Assembly (NCBI GenBank): GCA_002092835.1
Contig: LVWL01000017.1
Span: 52,366-116,365, forward strand
DNA: 64,000 nt
Reading direction: 5' to 3'
From: Campylobacter concisus
GTDB taxonomy: Bacteria > Campylobacterota > Campylobacteria > Campylobacterales > Campylobacteraceae
The translations under genes were made by a program, and so were the position numbers. Below the pieces are notes generated by a model. It was not told where the DNA came from. It searched no databases and saw nothing but the letters and a program-made list of their open reading frames with translations. This document shows, in pieces, positions 18,591 to 27,540 of this stretch; positions within the stretch are counted from its first letter, which is position 1; each line of letters starts with the position of its first letter.

Positions 18591-19713
18591 GAGTTTTAGA
18601 AATTTCTTTTACTTTATTGCAGATGTATTGCACCTCTTCGTCACTCAGACTATGATAAATAGGCAATGACAACACTTGCTGATAATTTTTTAAAGCATTT
18701 GGAAAATCATTTACTTTAAGTGAGTATTTATTTTTGTAATAGCTTAGTAAATGTATCGGTATGTAGTGCAATGATGTGTGAATGCCGTGTTCCAAAAGCT
18801 CTCTAGCAAAGCCATCTCGATTTTTATTTATCTTAATAATATACTGAGTATAAATGTGCTCGCGTTTCTTAACAGGGATTGTTATATTATGGCACTCGCC
18901 AATCTCTTTATCATAAATTTTTGCGATCTCTTGTCTTCTTTGTATGAGCTTATCTGTTCTTTCTAGCTGCGCAATAGAAAATGCTGCATTTATCGAGTTT
19001 ATATCATACTTTAAGCCAATATCAACGACATCATAAATATAACTCAAGCTACCAAATTTATCAATGCCATTTACAAGAGCATAGTTGCGAAGTAGTTTTG
19101 CTCTTTTATAAATTTCCTCATCATTTGTCGTAAAAAATCCAACCGTTGATATAGGATTTTGCACACGCGAATGTGTTTGAAAGCATGACAAAAAGGAGTC
19201 TGAACCAACTTTTTTGCCATTGTATGTTAAGCCCATACCGCGATTTGCATCATCTAAAATTTTTACGCCGTATTTCTCACAAACCGCCGTTATCTCGTCC
19301 ATCCTAGCACTTTGACCTGCGATATGAGAGATAAAAGCACATTTTAATTTTTTATGATTTTGCTCTTTTAGCACTTTCTCAAGGGCGTCTGGGCAGATGT
19401 TAAAATCTTCTTCATCAACATCCACAAAAATAGGTTCAGCATCAAAATGTCTAACAGCTTGTGCAATGCTAGGAAAAGCATTTATGGAGCAAATGACCTT
19501 ATCTCCGCGTTTAGTGTCAAGCGCGCTTAGTGCCAAGTGATGTGCAGCTGCGATATTATTTGTGGTAACTACAAATTTTGCACCAAAATACTCTTTTAAC
19601 TTCTCTTCAAATCTAGCAACGATATTAGTAGTATTTTCAGAGTGCAAAGCCTCCTCAATAAGCTCACTTTCACGCTCAGTGATAGTTGGTCTATAAAACG
19701 GAATCTCTCTCAT
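18583..19713 (-). CDS. DegT/DnrJ/EryC1/StrS-family PLP protein with His in place of the catalytic Lys
   Basis: A 376-residue member of the sugar aminotransferase family. It begins with the family motif [12 protein letters not shown] and has the pyridine-nitrogen aspartate region [10 protein letters not shown] (153-161). Where family members carry a Lys in SFHxxK, this protein reads [15 protein letters not shown], so the aligned residue is His181. ColD-type dehydratases also use His here (established), so it may dehydrate rather than transaminate a nucleotide sugar, or be a non-catalytic paralogue. It lies between nadE and lpxK, so a role in surface polysaccharide is likely but unproven. ATG 19713 has no strong ribosome site visible. 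Confidence 0.75.
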   Translation of the reverse strand: MREIPFYRPTITERESELIEEALHSENTTNIVARFEEKLKEYFGAKFVVTTNNIAAAHHLALSALDTKRGDKVICSINAFPSIAQAVRHFDAEPIFVDVDEEDFNICPDALEKVLKEQNHKKLKCAFISHIAGQSARMDEITAVCEKYGVKILDDANRGMGLTYNGKKVGSDSFLSCFQTHSRVQNPISTVGFFTTNDEEIYKRAKLLRNYALVNGIDKFGSLSYIYDVVDIGLKYDINSINAAFSIAQLERTDKLIQRRQEIAKIYDKEIGECHNITIPVKKREHIYTQYIIKINKNRDGFARELLEHGIHTSLHYIPIHLLSYYKNKYSLKVNDFPNALKNYQQVLSLPIYHSLSDEEVQYICNKVKEISKTRV

Positions 19714-19723
19714 CTTTAATCCT

Positions 19724-20461
19724 TTAAATTTTCACTATCAACGGCATTTGTCGTTTAAACCTGTTTGAAACAACTCTATTTTCTATATCCGATACTGCTT
19801 TTAATCCAAACTTTTTGATGACTTGCTCCTTGTTATTTTCTAAATTTTCTAAAATCTCATCAATAACAGCATAACTGTAACCTATGTCACCTTCGTCACT
19901 TTGACCATCCCACAAATCAGCCGAAGGTGCTTTGTTGATAAAATTTTTATCAACCCCAAGATGTTTTGCAAATTCAAAAATTTCACTTTTGTAAAGCTCT
20001 CCGATAGGATTTATCGCACATGCCAAATCCCCAAATATCGTACCGTATCCAAGCATAAGCTCACTTTTGTTGCTTGTTCCGATAACTAGAGCGTTTATAC
20101 TAGATGAATAATCATAAAGCAAGCTCATTCTAACTCTAGCTGCTAAATTCCCTTTTCTTAAATTGCTTAAATTTACATCTATCGTTTCGTAAAAGGCATT
20201 TAAAATACCCTCTATGGATAAAACCTTATATTTTATGTTTAATTTTTCGCATAAATTTAAGGCATCGTCCATATTTTGTCTGCTTGATGATGCTGTTGGC
20301 ATAATGAGCGCATGAGTTTCATTTGGTTTTGCTCTTGCACACAAAGTCGCTACTACAGCAGAATCAATACCTCCACTAACACCCAACAACAAATTTTTAT
20401 CTTTAGTTTTATCTTTTAAGCTAAAAACTAAAGTTTCTTCGATCTTTTGATACTCCTTCAT
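19724..20461 (-). CDS. nadE: NAD+ synthetase
   Basis: A 245-residue enzyme that amidates deamido-NAD, ammonia-dependent type without the glutaminase domain. The ATP loop GVSGGIDSAVVATL, GTSNKSELMLGYGT and the C-terminal KAPSADLWDGQSDEGDIGYSY match the family. ATG 20461 has GGAAG just before it; a TTG 33 bases upstream has no site, so I prefer the shorter form. It heads the nadE-lpxK-thrC-kdsB operon and is divergent from the metallo-hydrolase gene. Confidence 0.94.
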   Translation of the reverse strand: MKEYQKIEETLVFSLKDKTKDKNLLLGVSGGIDSAVVATLCARAKPNETHALIMPTASSSRQNMDDALNLCEKLNIKYKVLSIEGILNAFYETIDVNLSNLRKGNLAARVRMSLLYDYSSSINALVIGTSNKSELMLGYGTIFGDLACAINPIGELYKSEIFEFAKHLGVDKNFINKAPSADLWDGQSDEGDIGYSYAVIDEILENLENNKEQVIKKFGLKAVSDIENRVVSNRFKRQMPLIVKI

Positions 20462-20581
20462 TCTTCCTTTGCCTAGATTTGCTTCCTTTTGCAAAAATTA
20501 TACTAAGTGAATTTAAAATTTTTCTTTAAGTTTAAGTAAAAAGATGTAAAATTTTAAGAAATAATAAATTTAAGGTAAAAA

Positions 20582-21184
20582 ATGAGAGTAATGCATAAAA
20601 GCTTTGGAGATTTTGGCACTAATTGTTACATCGTTACAAAAAATGATTCATCTTTAGTGATAGATCCAGGAGACGGGGCAAAAGAATGGGTTTTGCAAAA
20701 TGCTAAAAATTTAAAAGCCATCCTTTGTACTCATGGGCATTTTGATCATATTTTTGATGCTGGTAAGTTAAAAGATGAGCTAGAAATTCCAGTTTATATT
20801 AATAAATTTGATGCTTTCATGTGTGAGAGTGATATTTTTGGTTATATGAAAAGTACTTTTACTCCAGATGTTTTGGTTGAAGATGATGAAAATTTTAACA
20901 TTGATGATTTTTGCATTAAATTTCACCACTTTCCAGGACATACACCAGGCTGCTCGATGATAGAGATAGAAGATGTGATGTTTAGTGGAGATTTTTTATT
21001 TAAAGGAAGCATAGGACGCTGGGATTTTCCTTTTTCAGATAAAAATGAAATGTTAAAAAGTCTAGGAAAATGTAAAAATTTAAAAGGTAACTTCACGCTT
21101 TATCCAGGGCACGGAGAAAGTAGTACACTAAAGGTCGAGCAAAATAATATTGATTATTGGATAGATATAGTAAAAAATAGCTAA
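20582..21184 (+). CDS. MBL-fold metallo-hydrolase, glyoxalase II-like
   Basis: A 200-residue single-domain beta-lactamase-fold hydrolase. The zinc motif THGHFDH (residues 50-56), FPGHTPGCSM, the bridging aspartate in MFSGDFLFKGSIGR and the final histidine in YPGHGE are all present. The family includes hydroxyacylglutathione and persulfide hydrolases, but the small size and lack of the C-terminal helical domain leave the substrate open. Its location divergent from nadE matches the C. jejuni arrangement I recall (Cj0809c). No terminator is seen directly behind it. Confidence 0.85.
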   Translation: MRVMHKSFGDFGTNCYIVTKNDSSLVIDPGDGAKEWVLQNAKNLKAILCTHGHFDHIFDAGKLKDELEIPVYINKFDAFMCESDIFGYMKSTFTPDVLVEDDENFNIDDFCIKFHHFPGHTPGCSMIEIEDVMFSGDFLFKGSIGRWDFPFSDKNEMLKSLGKCKNLKGNFTLYPGHGESSTLKVEQNNIDYWIDIVKNS

Positions 21185-21320
21185 AAATTTCGGTGGTATT
21201 AATTTCAAATTTCAAGCTTCTAGAATACACTTAATCACTATTAAAAATTTATATTTTTTATAAAACTAAGAGTCAATCAAAAAAGATAGATAAATTTTGT
21301 ATGGGGTCTATTTAAATTTT

Positions 21321-21348
21321 AAAAAATCCGAGCGAAAGCTCGCTCGGA
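21321..21348 (-). terminator. Rho-independent terminator of the porin gene
   Basis: A perfect nine-base-pair stem (TCCGAGCGA at 21327-21335 with TCGCTCGGA at 21340-21348) encloses a four-base loop. On the minus strand the stem is followed by six T residues (21326-21321). It lies nine bases behind the porin stop. Confidence 0.92.
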
Positions 21349-21356
21349 TAAAGGTT

Positions 21357-22634
21357 TTAGAAGCTATATTTTGCTTCAAATCTTATACGATTTTGTTTAA
21401 AGCTTTCGCTATCTTTTTTATCTTTAGCAGCTGCATACCAAGTTAGGAAATTAAGTTTTTTGCTATATTTGTAGCTAGCTTGTGTATACCACTCATTTCT
21501 TTTTGCTCTCTCTTTATCAAGAGCATAGCTTGTGCCTTTACCTTGAGTATAACCAGCACCAAAACCAAATTTATCTATATCATATCCAGCATTAACAAAC
21601 CAGTAATCGTTGTCACCTTTGATATTATTGTAGTATTGTGATCCACCAGACATTACACCATTTAATATTTTAGCTGGGTTGATTAGCTGACCATTTGCAT
21701 CGATTGATGTAAATGCGATTTTACCACTATTTCTAGCATCATTATCTTTATTTTTAGCGTCAAATTCTAAGTAGCCAGCATTAAATTTGGCACCAAATAG
21801 TTTTGTTCCAGCTTGAACAGCCCAGAAATTTGCATCGGCTACTTTTTTGTGATCTGAATCGCTATAAACATATTGACCTTTTAGGTTTAGGTTTATATCG
21901 TCGGTTACATTAAAACTAAATGCTGCCTCAGCACCATAAAGTGTAGCAATTTCTTGTAGGTTAGCAATTGCAGCCTTAAATGATACTGGGTCGTAGCTAC
22001 CAACTGCACCTAAATAATAAAGATTAGCAGGAGCGTCATGGAATTTTGTACCATCCGTTAGTTCTTTTAGGAAAGGTCCATCTACTTCGTTACTATTGTT
22101 TTCTATGGCATCATAAGCAGCAGCTGTTAAAGTAAGACCAGACACATCTGTACTTACCGCTTTTAGACCAGTAGCTGCTATATCACCATCATCATAGAAA
22201 GTTTTGATAAGTTGTTTACCAGCTGTAATAGTAGTGTTAGATACTTTGTATCCTAGATACATCTCATATACACCAAAAGAATTTGTTGTATTTGTTTTAT
22301 CTGTACCATCAATTATTCCTCCATTGGCGTCTCTTTTTTCATTGTTGTCACCAGAACCATCTGTAGCAGCATATCTTAGTGTTAAAACGCCAAAGAAGTT
22401 ATCATCAATTGCAGCTTTAAATGATGTTTGCATTCTAAATGCATGACTAGCTGTATCGTTTGTAGCAGCTTTTGTATCAGCTTTTCTATCACGGTTATCA
22501 TTTGTATAACGATATCTTGCGAATCCTGAAAGATCTACATTTTTTATAGCTTCTTCAAGTGGAGTTGCACTTGCAACGCTTGAAAATGCACCTAAAGCAA
22601 CCAAAGCAGCTAAGCTAACTTTTGTAAGTTTCAT
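21357..22634 (-). CDS. porA: Major outer membrane porin (MOMP family)
   Basis: A 425-residue outer-membrane porin with signal peptide 1-23 (ending VASA-T). The mature start TPLEEAIKNVDLSGFARYRYTN is the Campylobacter MOMP signature. Alternating aromatic beta strands follow and the protein ends in the outer-membrane signal KYSF. It forms the main diffusion pore and is usually very abundant and antigenically variable (established). It is monocistronic, with a strong AAGGAG site and a strong terminator. Surface loops, for instance near residues 85-100 with DKTNTTN, would be the variable parts. Confidence 0.93.
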   Translation of the reverse strand: MKLTKVSLAALVALGAFSSVASATPLEEAIKNVDLSGFARYRYTNDNRDRKADTKAATNDTASHAFRMQTSFKAAIDDNFFGVLTLRYAATDGSGDNNEKRDANGGIIDGTDKTNTTNSFGVYEMYLGYKVSNTTITAGKQLIKTFYDDGDIAATGLKAVSTDVSGLTLTAAAYDAIENNSNEVDGPFLKELTDGTKFHDAPANLYYLGAVGSYDPVSFKAAIANLQEIATLYGAEAAFSFNVTDDINLNLKGQYVYSDSDHKKVADANFWAVQAGTKLFGAKFNAGYLEFDAKNKDNDARNSGKIAFTSIDANGQLINPAKILNGVMSGGSQYYNNIKGDNDYWFVNAGYDIDKFGFGAGYTQGKGTSYALDKERAKRNEWYTQASYKYSKKLNFLTWYAAAKDKKDSESFKQNRIRFEAKYSF

Positions 22635-22669
22635 CTAAATCTCCTTTTGATAAAAAGTTTTGAAAGGAT

Positions 22670-22678
22670 ATTATCATA
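22670..22678 (-). promoter_or_regulatory. Probable -10 region of the porin promoter
   Basis: On the minus strand the sequence reads TATGATAAT, 36 bases upstream of the porin ATG and within a 195-base AT-rich gap. The -35 region is not recognisable, as is usual in Campylobacter. Confidence 0.4.
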
Positions 22679-22829
22679 GAAAATTAATTTTATTGCTTAA
22701 TTTTCCTTAAAAATTTAAAAAATGTTACCAATTATTTACCAAAATAGGATAATGAGATAAAGATTGTCTTTTTAAAATTTCGCTTTATTTGGGAGTAATT
22801 GCAAGAAAATCAAAAATTTTTACTTACTT

Positions 22830-23363
22830 TTAGCTATTATCTTTAGCTTCTTCTCGTTCTTTTTTCTGCCTTATAGCAGCTTCTTTTTGGATATTTTTTT
22901 GTTGAGCCAAGAAGATATGCTCTTCAAGTGTGACAAGTTGAAATATTCCTTCAAAAATTTTTATATCTTTAACATATCCAAGTACTTTTACTTCTCTTTT
23001 TCTGCTCTCTTCAAATCTTGCTTGAGCGTCAAATTCCACCACGTCGCCAAGCTTTAGCGGTCCAAAGAAATTTATCCTAGCCCCGATACTAACGCAAAAT
23101 TCTTCATTAATGGCTAAAAGGGCAGCATGATTTGCGCCCATAAAAATAAATCCACTATGAATAAGCCCCTCAGTATCGCATACCATATCATCCGTAGTAA
23201 AAAATCTAGTCTTTGCGTGATTTTTTTCAAGTAAAAATGCCGTTCCACTAAAATTTAGCTTTGTAAGTGGAGCAGTTTTGATCTCGTTTCTTAATGGGTT
23301 TTCATCTTCTGGTAAGATTATTTGCGATTCATCTTTTGTATCATAGATATTTTCTTCTGCCAT
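22830..23363 (-). CDS. Hot-dog fold protein, Cj0977-like
   Basis: A 177-residue protein with a single hot-dog domain (about residues 40-150: FFTTDDMVCDTEGLIHSGFIFMGANHAALLAI, then INFFGPLKLGDVVEFDAQ) and a charged C-terminal helix. Thioesterase-type hot-dog proteins bind acyl-CoA. Cj0977 of C. jejuni has this fold, is co-regulated with late flagellar genes and is needed for invasion (established). Position directly behind cmoB matches Cj0976-Cj0977, so I consider it the orthologue. A clear catalytic acid is not evident, so a binding or regulatory role is possible. Confidence 0.8.
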   Translation of the reverse strand: MAEENIYDTKDESQIILPEDENPLRNEIKTAPLTKLNFSGTAFLLEKNHAKTRFFTTDDMVCDTEGLIHSGFIFMGANHAALLAINEEFCVSIGARINFFGPLKLGDVVEFDAQARFEESRKREVKVLGYVKDIKIFEGIFQLVTLEEHIFLAQQKNIQKEAAIRQKKEREEAKDNS

Positions 23364-23371
23364 TTTTATCC

Positions 23372-24240
23372 TTAAATTTTAACTCTAACATATGCTCTTT
23401 TTGGCGCTGGGTAGCCCTCGACTGTTTTTGTACTGTCATTTGGGTCTAAGAAATTTCCAAGACTCTCGCCATCTATCCACTGCGTTTTTCGCTGCTCATT
23501 TAGATCAGTTGCCTTTGTCTCAAGCAGGGTAAAATCCCTAAATTTAGCTCTCTCGCACCAATTTTGAAGTACTGAGAGTGTTGGCACAAAGTAGATATTT
23601 GGAATTTTCGAATACCTATCTTTTGGGCTAAGCGCAAAATCGCCATCCATATCAATATACATAGTATCTAAAAATAGCTCGCCGCCTAGATTTAGCGCAG
23701 TTTTTAGCTCTTTTAACATCTTAACAGGATCGCTTCTGTGATATATCACGCCAAGGCAAAAAATGGTGTCAAATTTCGCTCCAAACTCTGGCAAGCTCTC
23801 TACGCCAAGAAGCTCATAAGCGATATTTGAGCGAATAAATTTATTTAAAAAGCAAACTGCAAATATGTATGCACGCTAGGATCAAAGCCAGTTATGCTTT
23901 TTGGACCGTACTCAAGCATCTTAAACATATAATATCCATTGTTACAGCCCACATCAGCCACGCACTTGCCAGCTAAATTTATATGTGGGGCTAGGATGTT
24001 AAATTTAATAAAACTTTGCCACTCGCTATCTATATATATATCATCAAGTAAAAATGGCCCTTTTCGCCAAGGCTTTAGGCTAAGGGCTAGATCAAAAATT
24101 TCGTCTTTTTTTGCTTGGTCTAAATTTTTAAATTTCACATTTACGCTATCTTTTAGCTCGAGCTCGCAGTCAAAATTTGCTAAATTTTCTATCCTATTAA
24201 AAATTTGCTTTTGTTGCTCGTTAAATTTACTAAGATTCAC
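23372..24240 (-). CDS. cmoB: tRNA U34 carboxymethyltransferase CmoB (frameshifted)
   Basis: The N-terminal part, from GTG 24240, has the SAM motif [16 protein letters not shown]. It ends at a TAA at 23845-23847 within a run of five T (minus strand; plus-strand A at 23847-23851). Adding one T restores a frame that continues [16 protein letters not shown] into the second half ([32 protein letters not shown]), giving 289 residues, the normal family length. CmoB transfers carboxymethyl from carboxy-SAM to 5-hydroxyuridine-34 in tRNA. Its partner cmoA is at 37220-37924. The break is probably a sequence error. Confidence 0.9.
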
Positions 24241-24241
24241 A

Positions 24242-24409
24242 CTATTTCCAGTCTACGATGTTATGCGGACACTCTTTTTGGTAGGTGCCAGTCGCGTCAT
24301 AATACTCTTTACAGTCATTATAATATTGAGTCGAAACTCCACGCTCATTCATGTAAAGGCAACCGTTGCAAAATAACGCTATAAAGCCTAAAAATATAAT
24401 CTTTTTCAT
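24242..24409 (-). CDS. Small lipoprotein-like secreted protein, Cj0978c-like
   Basis: A 55-residue protein from ATG 24409 to TAG 24242, starting MKKIIFLGFIALFCNGC. This is a signal peptide with a cysteine at residue 17 that could be lipidated, although the residue three before it is C rather than L. The short mature part has further cysteines (NDCKEYYDATGTYQKECP). It sits one base before cmoB. C. jejuni has a small lipoprotein gene, Cj0978c, in the equivalent place as I recall. The function is unknown. Confidence 0.65.
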   Translation of the reverse strand: MKKIIFLGFIALFCNGCLYMNERGVSTQYYNDCKEYYDATGTYQKECPHNIVDWK

Positions 24410-24500
24410 GTGGCGGATTTTATCATAAATAAAATTTTTATGCTAGAATAGCAGGCAGTTTTAGAGCCAAGTTTGGCTAATATTAAACAAAAGGCATCTC

Positions 24501-25580
24501 ATGCAAAGAAGAGATTTTTTTAAATTCGGCGGTCTTTTAGGTGCAGCTAGTCTGCTTCCAAATGTTAGTTTAGCTAGTGACGAGCAAGCCAACCCAGTGG
24601 TTAGGAATTTCGATGTAAATTTCAAACACCAACTGCTCGAAAAAGGCAAAAGCTCAAAAATTTGGTTACCACTCCCACTAAGCACCACTTATCAGCAACT
24701 AACCCAAGACTACGTCATAAACACAACCGCTAAAAACGTCTATATTTCAGATACGCTAATACCTACAATGTATGCTGATTTTGAAGAAAATGAGCCAAGA
24801 CCTATCTTAAATGTGCAGTTTAAAATTCAAACAACAGAGCGTAACACTGACTTTAGCAAGGTAAATTACGATCCAAATGAGAAGGTTGATCCTGCGGTTT
24901 TAGAGTTTTTAAAACCAACTTCACACATCCCAACTGACGGCGTAGTAAGAGCAAAAGCGCTAGAGATTATCGGCGATACTAAAGGCGATTTGGAGCGTGC
25001 AAAGGCTATTTATACTTGGGTTGCAAACACTATGCAGCGCGATAACAGTATCCTTGGATGTGGTACGGGCGATGTTAGAGCGATCCTGGAAAGTGGCAAA
25101 CTTGTTGGCAAATGCACCGACATAAACTCAGTTTTTGTGGGACTTTGCAGATCAGTTGGCATCCCAGCTAGAGAAATTTTTGGTATCAGAGTTGGTCAGT
25201 CTAGATTTTCAGATCAGATGGGCAGCGCAAAAGATGGCGTAGCTAAAATTTCAGGCGGACAGCACTGCAGGGCTGAGTTTTACTTAAAAGGCTATGGTTG
25301 GATACCAGTTGATCCAGCTGACGTTACGAAGGTGAGACTAGGCGAGAAATTAACAAATGATGACGCTAAGATCGTAGCTGTTAGGGATTATTGCTTTGGT
25401 AACTGGGAGATGTGCTGGATAGGCTTTAACTACGGACGCGACTTTATCTTAAAGCCAACTCCAGAGCAAACTCCGCTAAATAACTTTGGCTATCCATACG
25501 CTGAAGTTGATGGCAACACACAAAATTATTATTCGCCAAAAGAATTTAGCTACGACTATGTCTCAACAGAGCTAAAATGA
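24501..25580 (+). CDS. Tat-exported transglutaminase-like protein
   Basis: A 359-residue protein with a twin-arginine signal (MQRRDFFKFGG, then a hydrophobic stretch ending LASDEQ). The C-terminal half is a transglutaminase-like papain-fold domain with a plausible triad: Cys205 in GKCTDINSVFVGLCR, His255 in GGQHCRAEFYLKGYGW and Asp271 in IPVDPADV. Family members in bacteria are mostly proteases or peptidoglycan or protein-modifying enzymes rather than cross-linkers. Export would use the Tat system, of which tatB and tatC lie at 51589-52745. It overlaps the MerT-like gene by four bases (ATGA). Confidence 0.85.
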   Translation: MQRRDFFKFGGLLGAASLLPNVSLASDEQANPVVRNFDVNFKHQLLEKGKSSKIWLPLPLSTTYQQLTQDYVINTTAKNVYISDTLIPTMYADFEENEPRPILNVQFKIQTTERNTDFSKVNYDPNEKVDPAVLEFLKPTSHIPTDGVVRAKALEIIGDTKGDLERAKAIYTWVANTMQRDNSILGCGTGDVRAILESGKLVGKCTDINSVFVGLCRSVGIPAREIFGIRVGQSRFSDQMGSAKDGVAKISGGQHCRAEFYLKGYGWIPVDPADVTKVRLGEKLTNDDAKIVAVRDYCFGNWEMCWIGFNYGRDFILKPTPEQTPLNNFGYPYAEVDGNTQNYYSPKEFSYDYVSTELK

Positions 25581-25900
25581 GAGCCTTTTGGCTGATACTA
25601 ACATCCATAGGTAGCGCCATAGGTGCTACCTTGTGCTGCTTGCCAGCGCTTCTTTTTTTGCTTTTTGGCACATCATTTTCATTTCTTTCTTGGACGCAAA
25701 ATTTATACGAGTACCGCGTCCCTTTAAGCGTTATAGCCGTCATTTGCTTTGTGATTTCAGGGATTAGTCTATTTTACAAGCCAAAAAGCTGCAACTTAAG
25801 CTATAAAAAGAAAAAATGGATACTTATATATATACTTTTTGGAGTAATTTTGCTTTTACTCCTTACATATCCAGAGCTTTTAGGAGAAATTTATGCATAA
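25577..25900 (+). CDS. MerT-like small membrane transport protein
   Basis: A 107-residue membrane protein with three predicted helices (about 5-30, 46-66 and 82-100). A vicinal cysteine pair, Cys20-Cys21 in GATLCCLPALL, lies in the first helix, the arrangement used by mercuric transporter MerT to pass metal inward. No merA or merR is nearby, so the cargo may be another soft metal. It overlaps both neighbours by a few bases and forms a unit with the following metal-binding protein. Confidence 0.7.
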   Translation: MRAFWLILTSIGSAIGATLCCLPALLFLLFGTSFSFLSWTQNLYEYRVPLSVIAVICFVISGISLFYKPKSCNLSYKKKKWILIYILFGVILLLLLTYPELLGEIYA

Positions 25901-26150
25901 AATTTTAGTTTTAGCCTTTCTTGCACTTAGCTGCTACGCTGATAAAAAGATAGAAATTTCAGTGCCTAGCATGCACTGTCCGCTTTGCACAGCAATTGTT
26001 AGAAAGGCTGCTCTTAGCGTTGAGGGCGTGAAAAAGGCAGATGTATCGCTAAAAGAGCGAAAAGCTGTCGTTATAGCAGATGATAAGGTCGATGAAAAAG
26101 AACTTCTAAAAGCAGTCGATGCGACTGGCTATAAGGGCGAGATAAAATAA
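25893..26150 (+). CDS. Periplasmic heavy-metal-associated (MerP-like) protein
   Basis: An 85-residue protein with a signal peptide (about 1-16) and one HMA ferredoxin-like domain carrying the metal motif MHCPLC (Cys29, Cys32). The conserved GVKKADVSLKERKAVV and ATGYKGEI segments also match. MerP-type proteins bind the metal in the periplasm and hand it to a MerT-like transporter, here the gene just upstream (eight-base overlap). Copper or mercury are the likeliest ligands. Confidence 0.8.
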   Translation: MHKILVLAFLALSCYADKKIEISVPSMHCPLCTAIVRKAALSVEGVKKADVSLKERKAVVIADDKVDEKELLKAVDATGYKGEIK

Positions 26151-26166
26151 ATTTACGGAGACAAAT

Positions 26167-27456
26167 ATGTCAAATAGTGAAATTTTAAAGAAATTTGAGA
26201 CACTTGCTGCGATACCACACTGCAGTTATGAGACCGATAAGATGCGTGATTTTCTAGCTAGCTATGCAAAAGATAAGGGCTGTGAGGTTACAGTCGATAG
26301 CTTTGGCAACATTCATGCGTTTAAGGGTAAACCAAAAATTTGCTTGCAAAGCCACTACGATATGGTCTGCATGGGCGATGCTCCAAAGATCGAGATAGTT
26401 TACAGCGATGATGGCTACATGAGAGCCAAAAACTCATCTCTTGGCGCAGATAATGGTATCGGCGTGGCTATCATGATGCAGATGATAAGCGAATTTGATG
26501 ACATTGAGTGCCTCTTTACAAACAACGAAGAAGTCGGCATGATCGGAGCCACTGGCTTTAGTGGCAATCTCAAAGCCGATAAGCTTTTAAATTTAGATAG
26601 TGAAGAGGACGACCGCGTCACTATCGGCTGTGCTGGCGGTGTAAATTTATTTGCCACTATCTCGCTTAATAGCAAAAAAACAAAAGAGAGCACGCTTTAT
26701 GAAGTAAAAGTAAGTGGGCTTCCTGGCGGACACTCTGGCAACGAGATACATAAAAATATCCCAAATGCGATCAAGGTTTTGGCAGCATTTGTGACTAAAA
26801 ATGGCTGCAGGCTTGTTAAATTTGAAGGTGGCGAGCGAAGCAACTCTATCCCAAGCGGCGCAACTGCACTGGTTCTAAGCGATAAGGAGCTAAAGAGCGA
26901 GTGTGAAAATTTAAGCGTGAAAAAGCTTGGTATGGGAGATGAAATTTTAGAAAATGGCGAGAAAATTTTAGCTTTAATCAACTCATTTTCACAAGGCGTA
27001 AGGGCCTATAACTGCGAGCTAGGCATACCGCAAGATAGCGTCAATCTCTCACTTGCAAAGATCAAAGACGACGGCACGCTTGAGGTGGAATTTTTCGCAA
27101 GATCAATGAGTAAAGATGGGCTAAATAGAATGGAATTTGAAATTTCAGAGCTTGCAAAGGCGGTCGGTTTTAACGTCATTTCAAAAGATAGAAACCCAGC
27201 TTGGAAGCCAGTTAATGATAAATTTGCAAACGACATCTTAGAAGAGCTTAAAATTTATAAACCAGAAGCTAGGATAACAGCCGTGCATGCTGGACTTGAG
27301 TGTGGAGTGCTTTTGGAGAAAAAGGCAGGTCTTAGTGCATGTTCTATTGGGCCAAATATCTACTCACCTCACTCTACAAGAGAGCACTGCGAAGTGGCTT
27401 CTGCACTTTTTATCGAAAAAGTTGTTCGCAGTATCGTTAAAAAATATAACTCTTAA
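26167..27456 (+). CDS. pepD: Aminoacyl-histidine dipeptidase / Xaa-His dipeptidase PepD
   Basis: A 429-residue M20-family zinc peptidase that hydrolyses Xaa-His dipeptides such as carnosine. Metal-site signatures are LQSHYDMVCMGD, SSLGADNGIGVA, FTNNEEVGMIGA and NLDSEEDDRVTIGCAGG, with the final ligand in PHSTREHCE. The gene order pepD near the small lipoprotein and cmoB agrees with Cj0976-Cj0980. It has its own ribosome site (GGAGAC). Confidence 0.93.
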   Translation: MSNSEILKKFETLAAIPHCSYETDKMRDFLASYAKDKGCEVTVDSFGNIHAFKGKPKICLQSHYDMVCMGDAPKIEIVYSDDGYMRAKNSSLGADNGIGVAIMMQMISEFDDIECLFTNNEEVGMIGATGFSGNLKADKLLNLDSEEDDRVTIGCAGGVNLFATISLNSKKTKESTLYEVKVSGLPGGHSGNEIHKNIPNAIKVLAAFVTKNGCRLVKFEGGERSNSIPSGATALVLSDKELKSECENLSVKKLGMGDEILENGEKILALINSFSQGVRAYNCELGIPQDSVNLSLAKIKDDGTLEVEFFARSMSKDGLNRMEFEISELAKAVGFNVISKDRNPAWKPVNDKFANDILEELKIYKPEARITAVHAGLECGVLLEKKAGLSACSIGPNIYSPHSTREHCEVASALFIEKVVRSIVKKYNS

Positions 27457-27460
27457 AAAC

Positions 27461-27490
27461 AAAATTTGCTAGAAATTTCTAGCAAATTTT
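27461..27490. terminator. 30-base perfect palindrome between convergent pepD and pyrC
   Basis: Fifteen bases (AAAATTTGCTAGAAA) are followed by their exact reverse complement. It begins four bases after the pepD stop. The A-rich and T-rich ends would let it act as a bidirectional terminator for the convergent genes. Confidence 0.75.
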
Positions 27491-27540
27491 ATATCTCAAA
27501 GCAACTAAAGCAAATTTGCCCGCAAGCACGAGCAAATTTA

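Noticed and set aside
23847..23851. Phase variation of cmoB through its A/T run
   Set aside because: Five bases is too short for efficient slippage, and the same kind of one-base loss occurs in six other places, so a sequence error is likelier.
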